Below are positions 45,868 through 56,100 of a stretch of DNA of 64,000 bases, piece by piece. The first letter of the stretch is position 1, and each line of letters opens with the position of its first letter. Source of the stretch: Polaribacter huanghezhanensis. GTDB lineage: Bacteria > Bacteroidota > Bacteroidia > Flavobacteriales > Flavobacteriaceae. Made by a program: the position numbers and the translations under genes. The notes under the pieces are model-generated. The model was not told the origin of the DNA, searched no databases, and was given only the letters and a program-made list of their open reading frames with translations. The stretch lies in assembly GCF_030444335.1 (NCBI RefSeq), contig NZ_CP128595.1, positions 1,550,001-1,614,000 on the forward strand, written 5' to 3'.

Positions 45868-47712
45868 TTAAATAGTTTTTACAAAATCTAAAAAGACTTT
45901 TTTGTGCAATTCTAAATCCATATTCGGAGAAAGCGCTGTACGGATAATATAATCTTTATCGCCTTCTTTTGTAGTTCCTTGTGTTGAGGTTGCAGGAATC
46001 GTCCAATAACACCCTTTTAACTGACCATAACTTACACAATACTTGCTTTCATTCGGAATTTTAGCAATCATTAAATTGATTAATTGAAGATTCAATGCGC
46101 GTTTATAGGTTTCTTTTTCTTCGGCAGTAGTTCCTTTTGTAGGTAGGTCTAATGAAAACACAGAAGGTGTAAATCCTTGTGTTGCCAACTCTTCTGAAAC
46201 AAAATTTATTTTTGCTTCTGGTAATGTTTCGTGGATAAAGTTTACAAATTCTCGTGTGTTTTTATACGCATCGCTAATTCGTTGCTTCATTGATGGCAAT
46301 TGTGTTGCTAATATTTCATACTGAAGCGCCGTTGCTTCGTTATCACACAAAGTTAAATGCAGTTCTATTTTATCTAACAACGCAGTTGTTTTTGTATTTC
46401 CGATTACATAACCAGCTGTACATTTTCCGCCACTCGGAAATTTAGATCCGCTTGCATATGAAATCGTTCTAACGGTTGATAGGATTTCTCCTTCGCCTAA
46501 GAAATGTACATTCGGACAAAATGTTTGATCTAAAATAAAAACTGGATCAACCGCAATTTTGCCTGTTGAAGTTGTACGTTCTTCACTTAAAACATTTTTT
46601 AATTGAATCAAATCCGGAACTTCAACTCTTGGATTTGTAGGAATTTCTGCAATGATAAAAGGAATTGCATCTTCACTAGCAATTTTAGTTAAAACGGCAT
46701 CAATACTTTGTACCATATCGTTATCGCCATCAACAGGTAAATCTACCACTGCTACATTTTCTAAACAAGCAGCAACGCGTCTTGCTTGGTCGTTAGTGCC
46801 TCCGTAACAATTTGGTGGAACAATAAATTTGATTGCTTTTCCTGGGTGATTTTCTAAAGCATCATCAATTAATCCCATCATAATTGCATACTGAACAGAC
46901 AATCCGCTTGAGCCAACCAATGCTTTTGTGTTAGAACCTGTAATGCTTTTTATAGCATCTGTAACACGTTTTTTGTTTGTTGCTACATCACTGTTTTGAA
47001 TAGCAATTGCAATATTTTCTGTCAACGATTTTAAAGCAACCAAAGAATTTGCTGGCGTCATCGCAATGGTTTCTCTTCTTCTAACATGTTGAATTTCTGA
47101 AATGTAATTCTTGTTTTCTTCACCATTTACCAATAAAACACTTCCTAATCCGTTGTGTAAATTGATGTAAAAATCGATATTTTTAGACCGTGTTGTTGTA
47201 GAAATTTGATGGTGTTCTGAAATAAAAATAGTACTTCCGTCAAATGTAGAAATGGTTGATTCATTTTCAACCTTCTTCAATTCAAATTGATACCCATACA
47301 CACTTTTTATAATGTCAGCATCAAAAGTTGCTGGTAGTTTGTCTGTATAAACAATTTGCGTTTTTTTATTTTCTAATAGATTTTTTCTTAGAATTGCCAA
47401 AACAGGAACTGTTTGTGAAGAAAAACTAATCACGCTTTCAGATGTTAACTGATGTAAATTTGCAATTGACCATTCTAACACACAAGATAATGGATGTCCT
47501 AATCGAATATAATCGTACGCGGTTGGCAATTTGCTCAATGCAGAAGACGTAGCATTGTTGTTGTGAAACAAGGTTTCAAACTGATCTAAAAATTGCGTTT
47601 TCGCCAATTTTTCATTATAAATATCTAGTTGATGCGTTGTTAGGTTTAGCCAATCTGTTGGCATATTTTCTAAAACATCTTTTATATAATTGATTCTTTT
47701 AGTGTCTTCCAT
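45868..47712 (-). CDS. PLP-dependent Cys/Met-metabolism-type enzyme with long N-terminal part
   Basis: The 614-residue fold-type I PLP enzyme has the cofactor lysine in YASGSKFPSGGKCTAGYVIG (near 423), preceded by an AEIPTNPRVEVPD block (near 352), both of the cystathionine-synthase class. The first 230 residues are not part of a normal member (about 380-400 residues) and look like a second, degenerate PLP-fold half (SVISFSSQTVPVLAILRKNL). Substrate cannot be read; a gamma- or beta-replacement/lyase on sulfur amino acids is the family expectation. Confidence 0.8.
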   Translation of the reverse strand: MEDTKRINYIKDVLENMPTDWLNLTTHQLDIYNEKLAKTQFLDQFETLFHNNNATSSALSKLPTAYDYIRLGHPLSCVLEWSIANLHQLTSESVISFSSQTVPVLAILRKNLLENKKTQIVYTDKLPATFDADIIKSVYGYQFELKKVENESTISTFDGSTIFISEHHQISTTTRSKNIDFYINLHNGLGSVLLVNGEENKNYISEIQHVRRRETIAMTPANSLVALKSLTENIAIAIQNSDVATNKKRVTDAIKSITGSNTKALVGSSGLSVQYAIMMGLIDDALENHPGKAIKFIVPPNCYGGTNDQARRVAACLENVAVVDLPVDGDNDMVQSIDAVLTKIASEDAIPFIIAEIPTNPRVEVPDLIQLKNVLSEERTTSTGKIAVDPVFILDQTFCPNVHFLGEGEILSTVRTISYASGSKFPSGGKCTAGYVIGNTKTTALLDKIELHLTLCDNEATALQYEILATQLPSMKQRISDAYKNTREFVNFIHETLPEAKINFVSEELATQGFTPSVFSLDLPTKGTTAEEKETYKRALNLQLINLMIAKIPNESKYCVSYGQLKGCYWTIPATSTQGTTKEGDKDYIIRTALSPNMDLELHKKVFLDFVKTI

Positions 47713-47859
47713 AATCCTGTCTTAATTTCGGAGGGCAATTTACGTTAAATCTTAGTGCTTTAAAAGTGATGCAAGATGTTTTATGTGTTTGATGGAGAAT
47801 TATTCTTTAATAGATTCGAATAAAATTTGTGAGGGTTTTTGTCAGGAATTTGAATGAGG

Positions 47860-47887
47860 AAATTAAGAGGTGTAAGCGTCTTAATTT
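47860..47887. repeat. Inverted repeat in the mutB-PLP spacer
   Basis: AAATTAAGA (47860-47868) and TCTTAATTT (47879-47887) form a perfect 9-bp stem with a 10-nt loop. A T-rich tail is present only on the plus strand, so it is not a good terminator for mutB, which reads the other way. Confidence 0.4.
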
Positions 47888-47952
47888 TATCTTTTTATGA
47901 CAATCATTTAGTTTGTAAATTTTTTTTAAAATAAGTTTAGAAACAAGTTAAA

Positions 47953-50046
47953 CTATTCCGTTATAGAGTCAATTAAAATCGTCAACATATCAATAGCGGC
48001 TTGTGCAATTTTTGTGCCTGGACCAAAAACACCAACGGCGCCAGCGTCAAATAAAAATTGATAGTCTTGTGCAGGAATTACGCCACCAACAATCACCATA
48101 ATATCTTCACGTCCGTATTTTTTTAATTCTTGAATTACTTGCGGAACCAGCGTTTTATGTCCAGCTGCTAACGAAGAAATTCCTAAAATATGCACGTCAT
48201 TTTCTACGGCTTGTTTTACCGCTTCTTTCGGCGTTTGAAATAACGGACCAATATCTACGTCAAAACCTAAATCGGCATAACCTGTTGCCACCACTTTAGC
48301 GCCTCTGTCATGACCATCCTGTCCTAGCTTGGCAATCATTATCCTTGGACGTCTTCCTTCTAATTTGGCAAACTTATCTGCTAACTTAGTTGCTTTTTTA
48401 AAGGTTTTGTCTTCTTTTATTTCTTTACTATACACGCCAGAAATGGTTTTATGAACTGCTTTATGTCTTCCGAATATTTCTTCTAAAGCATCAGAAATTT
48501 CGCCTAATGTTGCTCTATTTCTTGCAGCAATAATTGCTAATTCTAACAAATTTTTATCCTGATGAATATCAGGATTTTTTGAATTAGAACTAAATTTTGC
48601 AGCTTCAGTCAAAGCTAACAAAGATTTTTCAACTTCGGTAGTATTTCTTTCAGATTTTAGTTTGTTTAATCTTTCAATCTGTGACAAACGAACCGCTTCA
48701 TTATCAACTTCTAAAATATGTAAAGGATCTTCTTCTTTTAATTGGTATTTATTTACGCCAACAATTATATCTTTTCCGCTATCAATTTTTGCTTGTTTAA
48801 TTGCAGCAGCTTCTTCAATACGCATTTTCGGAATTCCCTTTTCAATAGCTTTGGTCATTCCGCCCAATTCTTCCACTTCTTTGATTAGCTCCCACGCTTT
48901 ATTGGCAATATCTTCTGTTAGTTTTTCAACATGATAACTCCCTGCCCAAGGATCAACCGTTTTAGTAATATTGGTTTCTTCTTGTAAATATATTTGTGTG
49001 TTTCTTGCAATTCTAGCAGAAAAATCTGTTGGCAAAGCGATGGCTTCATCCAACGCATTTGTATGTAAGCTTTGCGTGCCACCAAAGGCAGCTGCCATTG
49101 CTTCAATAGTTGTTCTGGCAACATTATTAAACGGATCTTGCTCTGTTAAAGACCAACCACTCGTTTGACAATGTGTTCTTAATGCTAACGATTTTTGATT
49201 CTTCGGATTAAATTCTTGAACGATTTTTGCCCACAACATTCTTGCTGCACGCATTTTTGCAATTTCTCTAAAATGATCCATTCCAATGGCCCAGAAAAAA
49301 GATAGGCGAGGAGCGAAGCTGTCAATATCCATTCCGGCTTCAATTCCTTTTTTGATGTATTCTAATCCGTCTGCTAGCGTATAAGCCAACTCAATTTCTG
49401 CAGTTGCTCCAGCCTCTTGCATATGATACCCAGAAATGGAAATAGAATTAAATTTTGGCATTTTATTACTTGAATATTTAAAAATATCAGCAATAATTCT
49501 CATGGATGGCGTTGGTGGATAAATGTAGGTATTACGCACCATAAATTCTTTTAGAATATCATTCTGGATTGTTCCAGAAAGATTTTCTGGAGCAACTCCT
49601 TGCTCTTCTGCAGCAACAATATAAAAGGCCAAAATAGGTAAAACTGCTCCGTTCATTGTCATAGAAACCGACATTTTATCTAACGGAATTTGGTCAAATA
49701 AAATTTTCATATCCTCAACAGAATCAATGGCAACTCCAGCTTTTCCAACATCGCCTTCAACGCGTTCATGATCTGAATCATAACCTCTATGTGTTGCCAA
49801 ATCAAAAGCAACAGACAATCCTTTTTGGCCAGCTTCTAAGTTTCTTCTATAAAAAGCATTGCTTTCTTCTGCGGTAGAAAAACCAGCATATTGTCTAATC
49901 GTCCAAGGTCTGCGAACATACATTGTAGAATATGGTCCGCGTAAAAAAGGCGGAATTCCAGCAACAAAATCTTCATGAAAAAAAGTATTTTCATCTTGAT
50001 TTTTAGGAGTTGATAAAGAAATGTTTTGAAGATTTTTTCTACTCAT
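47953..50046 (-). CDS. mutB: Methylmalonyl-CoA mutase, large (B12-binding) subunit
   Basis: The 697-residue subunit has the TIM-barrel substrate domain ([28 protein letters not shown] near 43; later [12 protein letters not shown] near 205) and a C-terminal B12 domain with the DxHxxG motif in [22 protein letters not shown] near 575 plus a GGVIP block. It isomerises succinyl-CoA and methylmalonyl-CoA with adenosylcobalamin. It ends the five-gene run started by udk. Confidence 0.96.
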   Translation of the reverse strand: MSRKNLQNISLSTPKNQDENTFFHEDFVAGIPPFLRGPYSTMYVRRPWTIRQYAGFSTAEESNAFYRRNLEAGQKGLSVAFDLATHRGYDSDHERVEGDVGKAGVAIDSVEDMKILFDQIPLDKMSVSMTMNGAVLPILAFYIVAAEEQGVAPENLSGTIQNDILKEFMVRNTYIYPPTPSMRIIADIFKYSSNKMPKFNSISISGYHMQEAGATAEIELAYTLADGLEYIKKGIEAGMDIDSFAPRLSFFWAIGMDHFREIAKMRAARMLWAKIVQEFNPKNQKSLALRTHCQTSGWSLTEQDPFNNVARTTIEAMAAAFGGTQSLHTNALDEAIALPTDFSARIARNTQIYLQEETNITKTVDPWAGSYHVEKLTEDIANKAWELIKEVEELGGMTKAIEKGIPKMRIEEAAAIKQAKIDSGKDIIVGVNKYQLKEEDPLHILEVDNEAVRLSQIERLNKLKSERNTTEVEKSLLALTEAAKFSSNSKNPDIHQDKNLLELAIIAARNRATLGEISDALEEIFGRHKAVHKTISGVYSKEIKEDKTFKKATKLADKFAKLEGRRPRIMIAKLGQDGHDRGAKVVATGYADLGFDVDIGPLFQTPKEAVKQAVENDVHILGISSLAAGHKTLVPQVIQELKKYGREDIMVIVGGVIPAQDYQFLFDAGAVGVFGPGTKIAQAAIDMLTILIDSITE

Positions 50047-50057
50047 TTTATAAGAAC

Positions 50058-50363
50058 TTATAACTTCATTTTTTTATACATTTTTTCTCCTAAAGATTTA
50101 ACTTCTTTATTGATGTCTTTTATTTTAAGAGTAATCATAACGATGTAAATAGCTGTTGTTAAGACAAAAAAAGCGCTAATAATAGGGATTAAATTATAAC
50201 TATTCCCTAAGAACTTATCTAGCTTTCCATCTAGTAAAAATACAAGCGCTATTGCAAAAAAAATAAAAATAGAGTATGGTGTTTTTCTTTTTATTTTTTT
50301 GACACGCTTTTTTAGTACACGTTGTTTTGTTTCGTACTCAATTACAATCTTTTCTTTTTCCAT
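50058..50363 (-). CDS. Small two-helix membrane protein between mutA and mutB
   Basis: The 101-residue protein has a basic N-terminal stretch ([10 protein letters not shown]), two membrane segments (about 30-45 and 57-78) and a charged C-terminal helix. I do not recognise a family. It is tightly packed (10 bp after mutA, 11 bp before mutB), so it is cotranscribed. Confidence 0.65.
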   Translation of the reverse strand: MEKEKIVIEYETKQRVLKKRVKKIKRKTPYSIFIFFAIALVFLLDGKLDKFLGNSYNLIPIISAFFVLTTAIYIVMITLKIKDINKEVKSLGEKMYKKMKL

Positions 50364-50373
50364 AGTAATAGTT

Positions 50374-51723
50374 TTATTCTGAGTTTATTCTATTTTTTTC
50401 AATAGCTTCAGATAAGCGTCTTTTTATTACGGGAGATACTAATGTTTTGATTGGGTTTGTTTTTACAAACGGGTAAATTTCAATTTCATTTTTCATCAAA
50501 TCATCTTTATTCGCTTGTTTATTTGTGCCTAATAAAACGATTTCCTTCTTGTCAAACTTCCCCTGTTCTTTGATGGCACTTTCGGTAATTTTTCGTTGGA
50601 TAACACCTTGTTTTAATTGTTTTAAAAAGCCGCCAGATTTTTCAATATCTTTAAATATTTGTAATGCTTTTTCTGCTAATTGATTGGTGATGCTTTCTAT
50701 ATAATACGAGCCGTTTGCAAAAGTATTTGCATTTTCAAAATAACTTTCTTGTTGTAAAATCAGCAATTGATTTCTTGCAATTCGTTCTCCAAATTCATTT
50801 TTTTTATGAAAAACACTATCGTAAGATACATTATTAATTGTATTTGCGCCACCTAAAATTGCACTCATACATTCTGATGTTGTTCTTAACATATTTACAT
50901 TATAATCGTAAATTGTTTTATTCCGCACTGTTGGTTGTGCAAAAATATGTGCGTTTGTTGCTGAAACATCATACTCGTTTAAAAGCGATTTCCAAAGAAT
51001 TCTAAAGGCTTTTATTTTAGCAATTTCGAAAAAATAATTACTTCCAGTCGCAAAGTTAAAATGAAATTTATGAGCGATCTCTTTTCCAAAATGATTTAGA
51101 TATTCGTTTGCATGTGCTAATGCATATGCTAATTGTTGTGTAATTGTTGCTCCAGCATTTTGATATAAAGTAGCGTCAATACCAACAGAATTAGTACAAG
51201 AATTTACAACATTTTCAAACGCTAAATGATCTACTTTTAAATTGCTAAACCAATTGCCGTTTTGTGCTAAATTATTGATGATATCAATCTGTATAAAGCA
51301 ATTTTTAGAATCGACAAATTTAGAAACTTCATTAATAAATGCAGCGTCTAAAAAATGAAACCGAAAATAAAGTGTCGTTTGTTTTGCATCAATTTTTTTA
51401 AGAACAGTTTTGTAATCAAAGGTTTTATCGGCAATAAATTCGATTGCATTTGCGCCTTTTTCTAAAGCGTTTAACGCAATATAATTGGCTATTTTTTCGT
51501 CATTAATAAAAATAGATTGAGAAATATTGCAATTGAATTTAGCTTCTGTTGATATACTATTTTTTCTGTCTTCTTTTGTGTAAAAAGGTTTTACAACAAT
51601 ATCTTCATCAGTTTTCCATAAAAGCGTATCGTTATAATCTGCACCTTTTAAATCAACTTGGATTTTTTGTTTCCAAGCTGCAGCAGAAGTGGTATTAAAA
51701 TGTTTAAATAACGTTGAGTTCAT
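50374..51723 (-). CDS. mutA: Methylmalonyl-CoA mutase, small subunit
   Basis: The 449-residue chain is the mutase-like barrel without the B12 domain: WKQKIQVDLKGADYNDTLLWKT start, the YDYNVNMLRTTSECMSAILGGANTINNVSYD block near 283 and an ANGSYYIESITNQLAEKAL stretch near 345. Small subunits are structural partners of MutB. It begins one base before the end of the DivIC-like gene, with overlapping stop and start. Confidence 0.93.
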   Translation of the reverse strand: MNSTLFKHFNTTSAAAWKQKIQVDLKGADYNDTLLWKTDEDIVVKPFYTKEDRKNSISTEAKFNCNISQSIFINDEKIANYIALNALEKGANAIEFIADKTFDYKTVLKKIDAKQTTLYFRFHFLDAAFINEVSKFVDSKNCFIQIDIINNLAQNGNWFSNLKVDHLAFENVVNSCTNSVGIDATLYQNAGATITQQLAYALAHANEYLNHFGKEIAHKFHFNFATGSNYFFEIAKIKAFRILWKSLLNEYDVSATNAHIFAQPTVRNKTIYDYNVNMLRTTSECMSAILGGANTINNVSYDSVFHKKNEFGERIARNQLLILQQESYFENANTFANGSYYIESITNQLAEKALQIFKDIEKSGGFLKQLKQGVIQRKITESAIKEQGKFDKKEIVLLGTNKQANKDDLMKNEIEIYPFVKTNPIKTLVSPVIKRRLSEAIEKNRINSE

Positions 51724-52040
51724 TATTTTTTTATGGTATCAAATTCTATAATATAAATGTCTTCATTTTCTTTCTTCATCAAATATTGCTCTCGAGCAAA
51801 CCGTTCTATTTGTAAAGAATCATCTAAGTTTTTTATAGTCAATTTATCTTCTTCTATCTTTTTCTTGTAAAAATCGATAGCAGTTTCTAATTCGTCAATT
51901 TCTTTATTGAACTCTCTGTGTACAAGATAAGAATTTTCATCAAAAAATAACATCCAAACAATAAATACAATTAGTATAATTATATATCTATTGGTAAAAA
52001 ACCGAACAAACTTATTTCGTTTAAACTGCTTAAAAGTCAT
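51723..52040 (-). CDS. Septum formation initiator family protein (FtsB/DivIC-like)
   Basis: The 105-residue protein has one N-terminal membrane helix (about 20-34) followed by a coiled coil (about 45-75, EIDELETAIDFYKKKIEEDK) and a C-terminal ERFAREQYLMKKENEDIYII segment, the DivIC/FtsB signature. These proteins link divisome components. It overlaps udk and mutA by one base each. Confidence 0.88.
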   Translation of the reverse strand: MTFKQFKRNKFVRFFTNRYIIILIVFIVWMLFFDENSYLVHREFNKEIDELETAIDFYKKKIEEDKLTIKNLDDSLQIERFAREQYLMKKENEDIYIIEFDTIKK

Positions 52041-52645
52041 TATAGTTTATTGCTAATTACAGTTCTAACTATATCTATGGCAACATTATTATGTCTGTCG
52101 TTAGGGATTATAATATCTGCATAATTTTTTGTTGGCTCAATAAACTGTTGATGCATTGGTTTTAAAGTGTCTTGATATCGACTTAAAACTTCGTTAATAT
52201 CTCTACCACGTTCATTAATATCTCTACGAACTCTTCTGATTAACCGCTCATCTGTATCTGCGTGCACAAAGATTTTAATATCAAAAAGATTTCTTAATTC
52301 TTCGTTATTAAAAATTAAAATACCTTCAACAATAACTACTTTTCTTGGATGTGTTTTTATAACATCTGTTGTTCTATTGTGCGTAACAAAAGAATATACG
52401 GGTTGATTAATAGTTTTTCCAGTTTTCAATTTTTTTAAATGCTCAATAATTAGTTCGAAATCGATTGCCCTAGGATGATCAAAATTTATTTTTGTTCGTT
52501 CTTCGTAGCTTAAATTATAGGTAGCTTTATAATAAGAATCTTGTGATATTACACAAACCTCATCGGTAGGAAGCTCTTTTATTATTTTATTGACAACAGT
52601 AGTTTTTCCACTTCCTGTTCCTCCAGCAATTCCAATTATAAGCAT
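52040..52645 (-). CDS. udk: Uridine kinase
   Basis: The 201-residue kinase has a P-loop GIAGGTGSGKTTV at residue 5, then SQDSYYKA, NFDHPRAIDFE near 53, VIVEGILIF near 103, and RRVRRDINERGRDI near 136. It phosphorylates uridine and cytidine in pyrimidine salvage. It is first of the operon with the DivIC-like and mut genes. Confidence 0.96.
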   Translation of the reverse strand: MLIIGIAGGTGSGKTTVVNKIIKELPTDEVCVISQDSYYKATYNLSYEERTKINFDHPRAIDFELIIEHLKKLKTGKTINQPVYSFVTHNRTTDVIKTHPRKVVIVEGILIFNNEELRNLFDIKIFVHADTDERLIRRVRRDINERGRDINEVLSRYQDTLKPMHQQFIEPTKNYADIIIPNDRHNNVAIDIVRTVISNKL

Positions 52646-52706
52646 AATGATAAGGTTGTTTATATGTGATAATTGTGAACAAATTTAATGAAAATTCGTT
52701 CAAGTT

Positions 52707-52745
52707 AAAGCATAAAAAAAGCCCTTTCTTTCGAAAGGGCTTTAA
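52707..52745 (-). terminator. Terminator of tRNA-Thr
   Basis: Stem GCCCTTTC/GAAAGGGC (52721-52728 / 52733-52740), extended by AAA/TTT, with a run of T downstream on the minus strand, 3 nt after the tRNA. Confidence 0.88.
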
Positions 52746-52747
52746 AG

Positions 52748-52821
52748 AGCCGATGAAGGGACTCGAACCCCCGACCTGCTGATTACAAATCAGCTGCTCT
52801 AGCCAGCTGAGCTACATCGGC
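52748..52821 (-). tRNA. tRNA-Thr (anticodon UGU)
   Basis: A full cloverleaf: acceptor GCCGATG/CATCGGC, D-arm GCTCAGCTGGCTAGAGC, anticodon arm GCTGA-TTTGTAA-TCAGC with UGU at 34-36, and T-arm CGGGGGTTCGAGTCCCTTC-like end. CCA is not encoded. It is transcribed on the minus strand with its own promoter and terminator. Confidence 0.97.
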
Positions 52822-52843
52822 TTTTGCTTATTTTTAAGCGTGG

Positions 52844-52874
52844 CAAATATATTATCATTTCTGATATTGACAAA
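52844..52874 (-). promoter_or_regulatory. Consensus promoter of tRNA-Thr
   Basis: On the minus strand TTTG (52874-52871), 19 nt, then TATATTTG (52851-52844), a textbook Bacteroidota promoter. The tRNA 5' end is 22 nt downstream. Confidence 0.82.
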
Positions 52875-53110
52875 CTATTTTTTATTTTTTTTTTATTTTT
52901 AAAAACAATGTGTTAAGGGTAGTAGTGTGTTCGTTTTTTATGAATCAAATACGTCTAATTTTATCTGTAAAATGAATTGTATTTTTTTAAAAAAAAGAAC
53001 AAAACATATAATTATGTTGCAAAATAATCCTATTTTGTAGCCTAAGTCTGACTCTGTCATCGTAATTTAATAAATTATGAAGAGGTTTGACTCTAATTAG
53101 AATCTTACTT

Positions 53111-56100
53111 ATGAATAAGCATCTTACCCTAAAAAAAGAGTTTCAAAAATTGCTTCAAGAGCATCCACACTTATATGTTTGGTTAACAGAGGATATACTT
53201 TATGGCGTATGGTATTGTAATTTTAAGAACCCTGATGAATTTTTTATAAATGATGCTTTTAAAAAAACACTAAAACATCCTCCTCTTAAAGTTCAAGGAC
53301 CTTCAGTGTCATTTACTGATATTTTAACTCCAAAAGAAAAGAAAAAAATAGAGAAGCAGGTGCGTTCTTGTCAAAAAAGTGTTTCAGGAAATTTTGACGC
53401 TCTTTTTCAATTTAAGAATTATCAGAATGAAACTATAGTTCTACGGGCTATAGGAAAAACCATTTTAGAAGAATCTGGGAGTAAGAAAGGGCTCATCATA
53501 AAGTTTTTAAACCCTGACATTTTTGAAAATCAAACCCTTGATTTAAAGAAAAAAACCCTTGCTTTAGAAAAACTACAGAAAATATATGATGAAACGAATG
53601 AAATTGCAAGAGTAGGTGGATGGGAAGTTGATTTGGTGGCAGGTTCTGTTAATTGGACTAAAGTAACAAAAGATATTCATGAGGTGGAGCAAACTTACAA
53701 TCCCGATTTGGCTACCGGGATCAATTTTTATAAAGAAGGCCATTACCGAGATCTGATAACCAAATTGGTTAATGATGCCGTAGAAAAAGGTACTCCTTTT
53801 GATACAGAGCTAAAAATCGTAACCGCAAAAGGGAACGAAATATGGGTAAGATCCTTTGGTAAACCTGAATTTGAAGAAGGAAAATGCGTCAGAATATATG
53901 GAGCCTTTCAGGATATTAACGACAAGAAGAAACGAGAGCTTCAGATGAAGGAAACCAAGGAACATTTCGAGAAAATTTTCACGAATTCTTCCATCGGAAT
54001 GTTACTTGTAAATACAGATAATAAGGTTATAATGGTCAATCAGGCTATTTATGAAATTTTTGAGTTTAAAAAATCAGATAAAGAAAAGATTCTGAATTTG
54101 ACTTTTAGGGATTTGTTGCATTCCGATTATGTGGAAAAAGCAATATTAAATCGACAAAAACTTCTTGCAGGAAAAATTAGTAGTTATAAGACTGAAGCGA
54201 GATATTCTACAGCTAAAGGGAAAATGATATGGTGTGCCACAAGTTCGGCCATGGTGCGTGGGCATAGTGGTTCTGAAGATCTTATTATTACACAGGTAGA
54301 GGATATTACTAAAAGAAAGGAGCTGGAGCATCTTGCATTGGAAAATTCTAATAAGTTTATGAATGCTTTTGAATATTCCCCCAACGGAATGGGAGTTGTT
54401 TCTATAAGCGGAAAATGGCTAATGATTAACAAAAACCTGTCTCAGATGATCGGGTACAGTAAAGAAGAACTTTTACTCCTAAGGTCAAAAGAGATAACCC
54501 ATAAGGATGATTTATATAATGATACGGAGTTTTTACGTGAGTTAATAAGTCAAAAACGCGAGTCGTACAGTGTTAAAAAGAGATATATTCATAAAAATGG
54601 AAAAATAGTATATTGTTTCTTAAATGTTTCTTTATTAACCGATAAATATGGCAAGCCTACTTCGTTAATCGGTCAAGTTGTGGATATGACTGAAAGTATA
54701 AAGTCGGAGAGGGAATTAAAAGAGACGTTAAATGATCTGCAAAATCTTCTTGCCGCAACTACACATGTATCTATAATAGAAACAGATTTAAACGGTATTG
54801 CTCGTAAATTTAATAAAGGAGCTGAAAATCTTTTGGGGTATAAGGCAGATGATGTAGTGGGGTCGCTTAATGTAGGAGTATTGCACGATCCTACAGAAGT
54901 AGCAAAAAAAGGCTTGGAACTGTCAAATAAATATAAAAAAGAGATTACAGGCTTCAATGTATTTATACACAAAGCGAACTTTGGGGAACACGACTCAAGC
55001 GAGTGGACTTATATCCGTAAAAATGGAAAAAGATTCCCTGTACAATTAGTCGTTACAGCTATCAAAAACGCCGAAGGGGAAATAACCGGTTATTTAGGTG
55101 TAGCTACAGATATATCCAAATTAAAGGAAATGGAAATCTCTTTGGTTAAGGCAAAACTCAAAGCAGAAGCGGCCAGCAAATCCAAATCTGAATTCTTGGC
55201 AAATATGAGCCATGAGATAAGAACGCCGTTAAACGGTGTGATAGGTTTTACCGATTTATTAATGAGGACCAAACTTTCTGACATCCAAAAAAAATACATG
55301 CATACGGTATATAATTCAGCAAATGTCTTGTTGGATTTATTGAGTGACATACTTGATTTTTCAAAAATCGAAGCGGGTAAATTAGAAATAAGTATAGGAA
55401 GAACTGACTTAGTGAAGCTTTGTGGGCAGACAATTGATATAATTAGACATCAAGCACATGAAAAAGGATTGGAAGTGCTACTAAATATACCCCCAAATAC
55501 AAATAGGTTTATACAAGCGGATTCAGTGCGTTTACGCCAAGTCCTCACTAATTTGCTGGGCAATGCTGTGAAATTCACCGAAACAGGGGAAATTGAGTTA
55601 AAAATAAGGTCGAAGCCAAATCCAAACAACAAAAAAGAGATGCTTTACAAATTCTCTATTAGGGATACAGGTGTGGGTATTGCTCCGAAGAATTTAAAGA
55701 AAATATTTACTGCGTTTGACCAAGAAGATGCGTCGACCACTAGAAAATATGGAGGAACCGGTTTAGGTTTAACAATTAGCAATAAATTGCTTCAACTGAT
55801 GAATAGTCAACTAGTCGTAGAAAGTAAATTAAGCGTTGGTAGTACCTTTTCATTTACGGTGAGTTTTGAAATCGAAAAAGAAGAAAACCATAAAGTTAGG
55901 AGGTCAAAAAGCATTAAAAATATTTTGATTATTGATGATAATTTCAATAATCGTACTATTCTAGAGAACATGTTGGCTATTGATAAAATTGATTCAACAT
56001 TGTTTGCCAATGGTGTAGATGCCATTGAATTTTTGGAGAAGGAAAATCCTTTTGATTTGGCAATAATAGATTACCACATGCCACATATAGATGGTTTGGA

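Noticed and set aside
52707..52821. tRNA-Thr as a second integration site
   Set aside because: No copy of its 3' end was found elsewhere in the window, and it keeps its own promoter and terminator.
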